The notes under the pieces: model-generated | Seen by the model: the letters and a program-made list of their open reading frames with translations, nothing else | Databases searched by the model: none | Told to the model about the DNA's origin: nothing | Program-made: the position numbers and the translations under genes | Part shown: positions 59,333-64,000 of the stretch, one piece after another | How positions within the stretch are numbered: position 1 is the first letter of the stretch | Layout: each line of letters begins with the position of its first letter | Assembly (NCBI RefSeq): GCF_018595685.2 | Contig: NZ_CP092334.1 | Span: 958,001 to 1,022,000 of the forward strand | From: Flavihumibacter rivuli | GTDB lineage: Bacteria > Bacteroidota > Bacteroidia > Chitinophagales > Chitinophagaceae | Length of the DNA stretch: 64,000 nt | Reading direction: 5' to 3'

Positions 59333-60580
59333 ATGGATATTTTAAGAATTGCTACAGCAGGAAGTGTGGATGATGGAAAGAGCACCCTTATCGGGCGCCT
59401 TCTCTATGAGACCAATAGCATCACCCAGGATAAACTGGAAGCTATTGAGAAAGCAAGTAAGAGAAGGGGAGTGGATTATACTGACCTGTCCCTCCTTACC
59501 GATGGACTCATTGCAGAAAGGGAACAGGGGATCACCATTGATGTAGCGCATATCTACTTCTCTACCCCTAACCGGAAATATATCATTGCTGACACCCCGG
59601 GCCATTTTGAATACACCCGCAATATGATCACCGGTGCCAGTAATGCGCAGGTGGCCATCATCCTTATTGATGCGAGGAACGGAATAGTGGAACAGACCCA
59701 CCGTCACTTCTACATCACCCAACTCCTTCGTATCCCTTATGTGGTGGTGTGTGTAAATAAAATGGACCTGGTGAACTATTCGCAGGACCAGTTCAATGCC
59801 ATCAGGGAAGAGTTCCAGCAATTGTTTGCCAAAGCCAACTTCAAGGACCAGGTATTGCAGTTCATTCCTGCTTCCTCCCTGTTTGGTGAGAATATTGCCC
59901 ACAGGGGCACCCAAATGGAGTGGTATGATGGCCCATCATTACTGGAATACCTCGAAGGGATCGAATGGCATAGCAAAGAAAACCAGTGGTCGGCTCGTTT
60001 CCCGGTACAGTATGTGGTCAGGCCAAAATCAGAGGAATGGCACGATTTCAGGGGCTTTGCCGGTAAACTCTCCAGTGGGGTCTTGAAGAAAGGTGACAGG
60101 ATCATTGCGTTGCCATCCATGCAAGAGTCCACCATAGATAAGATCTACCGTTTTGAAGAGGAATTGGAACAGGCCGAATCAGGCGATAGTGTAGTGGTGA
60201 CCCTGGACAGTGAGATAGATATCAGCAGGGGCGATATGATCGTTAAAAAGGAAGAAGTAGTAGAGCCGTTGAAGGAAGTAACAGCCAAGATCTGCTGGCT
60301 CGACCAGTCACCATTGAAAGTCGGCAAGAATTACCTGCTGCAACATGGTTCCAACAGGGTGAAATCCAAGGTTACCAACCTTTTCAGCAGTATAAACGTG
60401 ATCGATTACCAAACCATTGAAGATGTTTCCGAGATCGGCCTGAATGAGATCGGTTTCATATCTGTGAAAACGGCCAAGCCAATCTTCGCAGAACCCTATG
60501 CTAAGAATAAGCGCAATGGTAGTTTCATCCTCATTGATGAGGGAACCAATAATACAGTGGGAGTTGGCTTCATCAGTTAA
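59333..60580 (+). CDS. cysN: sulfate adenylyltransferase subunit 1 (GTPase)
   Basis: 415 residues. GTPase motifs are GSVDDGKST (10-18), ADTPGHFEYTRNM (G3), VCVNKMDLV (G4) and EREQGITIDVAH (switch). EF-Tu-like domains 2 and 3 follow. It has no C-terminal APS kinase (CysC) domain, which fits an APS-reductase pathway. GTP hydrolysis drives sulfate adenylation by CysD. It is shorter than E. coli CysN (475) but complete. It is the last gene of the operon, 36 nt after the fusion gene and followed by a terminator. Confidence 0.95.
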   Translation: MDILRIATAGSVDDGKSTLIGRLLYETNSITQDKLEAIEKASKRRGVDYTDLSLLTDGLIAEREQGITIDVAHIYFSTPNRKYIIADTPGHFEYTRNMITGASNAQVAIILIDARNGIVEQTHRHFYITQLLRIPYVVVCVNKMDLVNYSQDQFNAIREEFQQLFAKANFKDQVLQFIPASSLFGENIAHRGTQMEWYDGPSLLEYLEGIEWHSKENQWSARFPVQYVVRPKSEEWHDFRGFAGKLSSGVLKKGDRIIALPSMQESTIDKIYRFEEELEQAESGDSVVVTLDSEIDISRGDMIVKKEEVVEPLKEVTAKICWLDQSPLKVGKNYLLQHGSNRVKSKVTNLFSSINVIDYQTIEDVSEIGLNEIGFISVKTAKPIFAEPYAKNKRNGSFILIDEGTNNTVGVGFIS

Positions 60581-60601
60581 ACATACCTTCCAATGCAGTA
60601 G

Positions 60602-60636
60602 AACGGTTGTATCCCAGTGGTACAACCGTTTTTTTT
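60602..60636 (+). terminator. intrinsic terminator closing the sulfur operon
   Basis: AACGGTTGTA (60602-60611) and TACAACCGTT (60621-60630) form a perfect 10-bp stem followed by T residues to 60636. It lies 22 nt after the cysN stop. Confidence 0.92.
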
Positions 60637-60699
60637 GGAAACAGGGGAGAAAGGCGCATTTTTATGAAGGCCTTGAATAAAGTTCAGGGCATATTCTGT

Positions 60700-60707
60700 T
60701 ATTTTTG
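60700..60707 (+). promoter_or_regulatory. -7 promoter box of ftsE
   Basis: TATTTTTG matches TAnnTTTG and lies 25 nt upstream of ATG 60732. No TTTG occurs exactly 19 bp upstream. Confidence 0.5.
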
Positions 60708-60731
60708 TTCCATAACCCAAAACAGCAATCC

Positions 60732-61421
60732 ATGGCCGAAAAGATCATAGAGCTTAGGCATGCCAATATATACCAGGGAAATAACCTGATCCTCCAGGAA
60801 GTGAATATTACCATTAACAGGGGTGAATTCGTTTACCTGGTGGGTAAGACCGGAACCGGTAAATCCAGCCTGTTGAAGACACTGTACGGAGATATCCCCC
60901 TTAAGGAAGGAGAAGGAACCGTTGTAGGATTCAACCTTAAGGAGATGGATTGGAAAAAAGTTCCTTTCTTAAGAAGGAACCTCGGGGTCGTTTTCCAGGA
61001 TTTCCAGTTGCTGACCGATCGTAATGTGAACGAGAACCTGAAATTCGTATTGAAAGCCACTGGCTGGAAAGATGAAAAGTTGATGGATGAAAAGATCGCA
61101 GATGTACTGGATAAAGTGGGCCTTAAATCCAAAGGCTTCAAAATGCCTTTTGAAATGAGTGGAGGTGAACAACAGCGTGTGGACATAGCAAGGGCATTAC
61201 TGAACTCCCCCAAGCTGATCCTTGCCGATGAACCGACCGGTAACCTCGACCCGGAAACATCAGATGAGATCATGCAATTGCTGTTCCATATCAGCCGCGA
61301 CTATGGCGCTGCCGTGGTAATGGCCACACACGATTATATTGTGATCAACAAATATCCTGCAAGGACCCTAAGGACGGAAAGGGGCAGGGTAGAAGATAAT
61401 GCTAGTGTAAATATTCAATAA
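60732..61421 (+). CDS. ftsE: cell division ATP-binding protein FtsE
   Basis: 229 residues from ATG 60732. An upstream TTG lies inside the -7 box and is rejected. ABC ATPase motifs are GKTGTGKSS (38-46, Walker A), MSGGEQQRVDIARALL (signature, about 142-157), LILADEPTGNLD (Walker B) and the H-loop ATHDY. The FtsE-like hallmark is high similarity around LRRNLGVVFQDFQLLTDRNVNENL. With FtsX it controls peptidoglycan hydrolases at the division site. No ftsX is next to it. A LolD-type ATPase is the main alternative. It converges with a glycosyltransferase gene and overlaps it by 20 bp. Confidence 0.85.
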   Translation: MAEKIIELRHANIYQGNNLILQEVNITINRGEFVYLVGKTGTGKSSLLKTLYGDIPLKEGEGTVVGFNLKEMDWKKVPFLRRNLGVVFQDFQLLTDRNVNENLKFVLKATGWKDEKLMDEKIADVLDKVGLKSKGFKMPFEMSGGEQQRVDIARALLNSPKLILADEPTGNLDPETSDEIMQLLFHISRDYGAAVVMATHDYIVINKYPARTLRTERGRVEDNASVNIQ

Positions 61422-62523
61422 GCTTCCTGATATTAACGGATGTATCGAATAGAGGCTCCAGGATCTTTTTCCGGAGCCTTATTTCTTCTTCCCCGAAAGG
61501 CAACCGGTAGAGTTGGGCAATGATCCGCTGCATCGCAGCAGTGGTATCGGCTATATGGCAGGTAGGTTCAAAACCGGTAGATGCAACAGATGCCTGGTTG
61601 ACCACAACATGTCTTCCGTTGAAAAGAGCATTGAGTAGTTTCAGTTTCACTCCCGTTTCATTGAAAGATGGAAGGATATTGATCTGGGCCTTTGCGATGA
61701 GGTCGTTCATTTCCTTTTCATCCGGATTGGCCACCAGGCAGGTATGGCTTTGCACGTGGGCAACCCTTTCCAATCTGGAGGAGGGATCCTTTCCTGCTAT
61801 TACAAAAGGAATGGCCATATTCCTGAAGACCTCTTCCAATAACCATAAGGCAGCCTTTTCATTCTCGGCTACAGCCAGGTTGCCATGATAGAGGCAGAAA
61901 GTACCGATGCCTTCCTGCGATCTCACCTTGTCATTGGGAAGAAACGCCGGCAGGGTATGCACATCCTTCGCTGCATATGCTTCTTTGTAGTAATGGGTAT
62001 CCTGCTCGGATAAGCTCAGGATAGTGGCCCTTGAAGCCAGTTGCTTTTCATATTGGTGTAATAACCTGCTTTCATTCAGGTAATAGGCTTTCTTAAAAAA
62101 GGACCTTTCAGCTTTATAAAGATGGTGGTAATACCTGCTTTCTACATTGAACAAACGTACAACCACCTTCCTGTTGCGGAAGCGTTCATCATGCAACAAA
62201 TAACTGGTGTGGATCCCTTCCAACAAAATAGGATGGTCATCAGCCGCCAGCCTTTCCAGCAGGCTGCAATCAGACCTTGACGCTACTATGTAAGGCATTT
62301 GGAAGGAAAATCCCTTATGTCCTTCCCTTCTTTGGTAATAATAAACTTCCTTACAAAACTGGTTCAGTATGGGTTGCTGTCCCCGACCATACTCAAAGCA
62401 ATGCAGGATAATGTCAAATCCTTCCGCATGAAGGGCCTTAATGGTGCAAAAAATATCAATGACCCCACCGTAATCCAAAGGATAGGGCACATCATGGGCT
62501 ACTATATGGAGCGTTCTTTTCAA
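61402..62523 (-). CDS. glycosyltransferase, TTG start
   Basis: 373 residues. The start codon appears to be TTG at 62521-62523: the product opens KRTLHIVAHDVPYPLDYGG, a standard GT-B N-terminus with a DYGG-type loop, and there is no ATG or GTG near it. The C-terminal domain has CLYHGNLAVAENEKAALWL, IVAGKDP-like VIAGKDPSS and INILPSFNETGVKLKLLNAL, the donor-binding region of GT4-type enzymes. It lies 2 nt after the stop of another glycosyltransferase and overlaps ftsE by 20 bp at its 3' end. The sugar is unknown. Confidence 0.8.
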   Translation of the reverse strand: MKRTLHIVAHDVPYPLDYGGVIDIFCTIKALHAEGFDIILHCFEYGRGQQPILNQFCKEVYYYQRREGHKGFSFQMPYIVASRSDCSLLERLAADDHPILLEGIHTSYLLHDERFRNRKVVVRLFNVESRYYHHLYKAERSFFKKAYYLNESRLLHQYEKQLASRATILSLSEQDTHYYKEAYAAKDVHTLPAFLPNDKVRSQEGIGTFCLYHGNLAVAENEKAALWLLEEVFRNMAIPFVIAGKDPSSRLERVAHVQSHTCLVANPDEKEMNDLIAKAQINILPSFNETGVKLKLLNALFNGRHVVVNQASVASTGFEPTCHIADTTAAMQRIIAQLYRLPFGEEEIRLRKKILEPLFDTSVNIRKLIEYLH

Positions 62524-62525
62524 GT

Positions 62526-63614
62526 TTAATCCATTTGATGGTAGAAGTCAAGCAGGATAGCTTGCTCCTTTTGCCAGTTAAGTTCCTGCCTCAGTCGGAG
62601 GCAATTTTCCTGCAACTGCCTGTATAGGGAAGCATCATTCAGTAACCCCTTTACGGTTCTGGCAAGGTACTCAGGGCTTAACTCATCCAAAAGAACAGCA
62701 ACAGGGGCTTCTTTGTTTAACCGGGCATAAACAGGATAGTTGACACAGACCTGGGGAGTGGCGGCATGGAAATAATCAAAGAAGCGGTTGGCAAGGGAAT
62801 AGTAGTTATTCAGACCTTTTTTCTCGAAAAGGGTGAAACCCAGCTTTGCGCGCATCGTGATCTTGCGGAGTTGCTCTGGCAGGATCCTGCCTTTGAATAC
62901 TACCTTGTCCTCAACGCCATACTTCCTGACCAATTCCCTGGTCTGCTCCATAAAATTTCCGTCGCCGCAGATCCACAAGGGCGTATCGATCCATTGCATG
63001 GCAGGGATCAACACTTCAAAAGCCCTTCCTTCATTAACTGCACCCTGGTATAAAAGATAATTGTCCTTTTCTATGGAGAAAGCCTCTTCTATAAGTACCG
63101 GTGAATTCCGGATAACCCTGTAATTAACGCCGTATTTTTTATTGAATATCTCTGCAATTACTTGATTTACAGTATATCCATATTTAAATCGCGGTAAATA
63201 CCAGGACTCAATAGCAGACCATATTTTATGGATAATTGGCCTGCTGACCACTTCTTTCATCTCACAAAAAAGTTCATGGGCATCATAGACCCTTTGTTTA
63301 CGCCGCAGGAAGGACACCCAGAAATTCGGCATTATGGTATCCAGGTCAATTGCGCAGAAAAGGTCAGCAGGTTGGAACAAGAGCCAGAAAAACAGGCGAA
63401 GGTTATATTCGAGGTAGAATAGTTTGCCAGAAGGGAAAAAGACCCGCAGTCTCTGCTGGCGGAAAGGTTTATCCCGCAATGGATTGGAGGATCGATGCAG
63501 CACGCCCACCAGGGTAACGCGGTAACCTGCATTGGCCAGGCTGGTACATATCCTTTCCATCCGCTGGTCGTGGTTGAGGTCATTGGTTACCGAAAAAATT
63601 ACCCTTTTATTCAT
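62526..63614 (-). CDS. family 4-like glycosyltransferase
   Basis: 362 residues. VIFSVTNDLNHDQRMERICTS at the N-terminus is typical of a GT-B family common in Bacteroidota. DLFCAIDLDTIMPNF and YDAHELFCEMKEV follow. The C-terminal half has YLLYQGAVNEGRAFEVLI, WICGDGNFME and LGFTLFEKKGLNNYYSLANRFFDYFHA. It probably acts on a lipid- or protein-linked glycan in the cytoplasm. It lies 10 nt after an oxidoreductase gene and before another glycosyltransferase, so three minus-strand genes form one unit that extends past the right edge. Confidence 0.82.
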   Translation of the reverse strand: MNKRVIFSVTNDLNHDQRMERICTSLANAGYRVTLVGVLHRSSNPLRDKPFRQQRLRVFFPSGKLFYLEYNLRLFFWLLFQPADLFCAIDLDTIMPNFWVSFLRRKQRVYDAHELFCEMKEVVSRPIIHKIWSAIESWYLPRFKYGYTVNQVIAEIFNKKYGVNYRVIRNSPVLIEEAFSIEKDNYLLYQGAVNEGRAFEVLIPAMQWIDTPLWICGDGNFMEQTRELVRKYGVEDKVVFKGRILPEQLRKITMRAKLGFTLFEKKGLNNYYSLANRFFDYFHAATPQVCVNYPVYARLNKEAPVAVLLDELSPEYLARTVKGLLNDASLYRQLQENCLRLRQELNWQKEQAILLDFYHQMD

Positions 63615-63624
63615 ATCAGCTTCC

Positions 63625-64000
63625 TTACCGGCGCATTTTAAAATAGATCTCTTCGATCAGTTGTACGGATAGCACCCCTTCAGCAGGATCCATATAGGCG
63701 GCACCATTTCCCTCAATAGAGCGGATCACCGAGTCGTATACCTTGGAATGGTTTTGCATAGAACCCTGGTAGAAACCATACTGGTTGGGGAGGGGAGAGG
63801 ATTCCAATTCCGGCTGGTTCAGCCCTTCCACTTCAAACCAGGTCAATTCATTGAGGTAGGCTCCCCCAATTTTAACGGTACCTTTTTCCCCGAATAAGGT
63901 TATGGAACCTTCCATATTCTTTTGGAAGGTATTGAGGGAATATTGGATAGTACCCTGCGCACCATTTTCCATTTCTAACACAACTGTTCCCGTATCCTCA
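63625..64000 (-). CDS. Gfo/Idh/MocA family oxidoreductase, partial (C-terminal part)
   Basis: The frame is open to the right edge, so the NAD-binding N-terminal domain is outside the window. The visible 125 residues read DTGTVVLEMENGAQGTI, then SITLFGEKGTVKIGG and VYDSVIRSIEG, and end with EEIYFKMRR. This is the C-terminal alpha/beta domain of sugar dehydrogenases or sugar oxidoreductases that act on nucleotide sugars or sugars. In a glycosyltransferase cluster a nucleotide-sugar dehydrogenase (WbpB-like) is plausible. The first visible base is in the third codon position. Confidence 0.8.
   Translation of the reverse strand, partial: EDTGTVVLEMENGAQGTIQYSLNTFQKNMEGSITLFGEKGTVKIGGAYLNELTWFEVEGLNQPELESSPLPNQYGFYQGSMQNHSKVYDSVIRSIEGNGAAYMDPAEGVLSVQLIEEIYFKMRR

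Noticed and set aside
1..64000. CRISPR array or defence island
   Set aside because: No regularly spaced repeats and no Cas, restriction-modification or other known defence genes were found.

Overview
The window looks like chromosome from a member of the Bacteroidota, most likely a soil or water Chitinophagaceae-type organism. Reasons: TAnnTTTG promoter boxes (some with a TTTG or TTG about 19 bp upstream), few clear Shine-Dalgarno sites, and a set of families typical of that phylum (YfhO, DUF2723, DUF2490, DUF4258, Rrf2, GT6, a 4Fe-4S APS reductase). The family-level placement is inference. Coding density is high. I see no insertion sequence, prophage or CRISPR array.

Layout. (1) 1-8907, all minus strand: a surface-polysaccharide operon with a YfhO membrane protein, three GT2/GT4 glycosyltransferases, a Wzx-type flippase, two methyltransferases and, cut by the left edge, a GT6 (ABO-like) glycosyltransferase. 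Many junctions are ATGA or TAATG overlaps. (2) 9051-25934: mixed housekeeping genes. These are a queuosine-precursor transporter, GNAT, PrsW, a large HExxH/beta-barrel surface protein, PAP2 phosphatase, valS, an MscS channel, a DnaQ-type exonuclease fused to GIY-YIG, an esterase, the clpS-aat N-degron pair and a COG4389 membrane protein. (3) 26009-45672: two tandem tRNA-Val genes, tag, mtaB, plsC-priA, murB, a MoxR/VWA pair, a DUF2723 glycosyltransferase, a divergent SAM-hydrolase-family protein, two tandem tRNA-Lys genes, a pyruvate-kinase-like protein and a RibD-like reductase. (4) 45761-47481: galK and an Rrf2 regulator. (5) 47575-60636: a 13-kb sulfate-to-cysteine operon. (6) 60732-64000: ftsE, then a second, minus-strand glycosyltransferase cluster running to the right edge.

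The sulfur operon is the most interesting part. It encodes ATP sulfurylase (cysD, cysN), APS reductase (cysH), sulfite reductase (cysJ-type, cysI), serine acetyltransferase (cysE) and cysteine synthase (cysK). It also carries its own siroheme supply: hemA (glutamyl-tRNA reductase), cobA (uroporphyrinogen III methyltransferase) and a siroheme-synthase domain fused to a TauE/SafE membrane transporter. A DUF2490 outer-membrane protein lies within it. Upstream of the first gene I find a TAnnTTTG box, a short ORF with two adjacent cysteine codons (MTSCC...), and a strong intrinsic terminator ending 11 nt before the cysJ start codon. This is the layout expected of cysteine-sensing transcription attenuation by ribosome stalling. 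A second terminator closes the operon after cysN.
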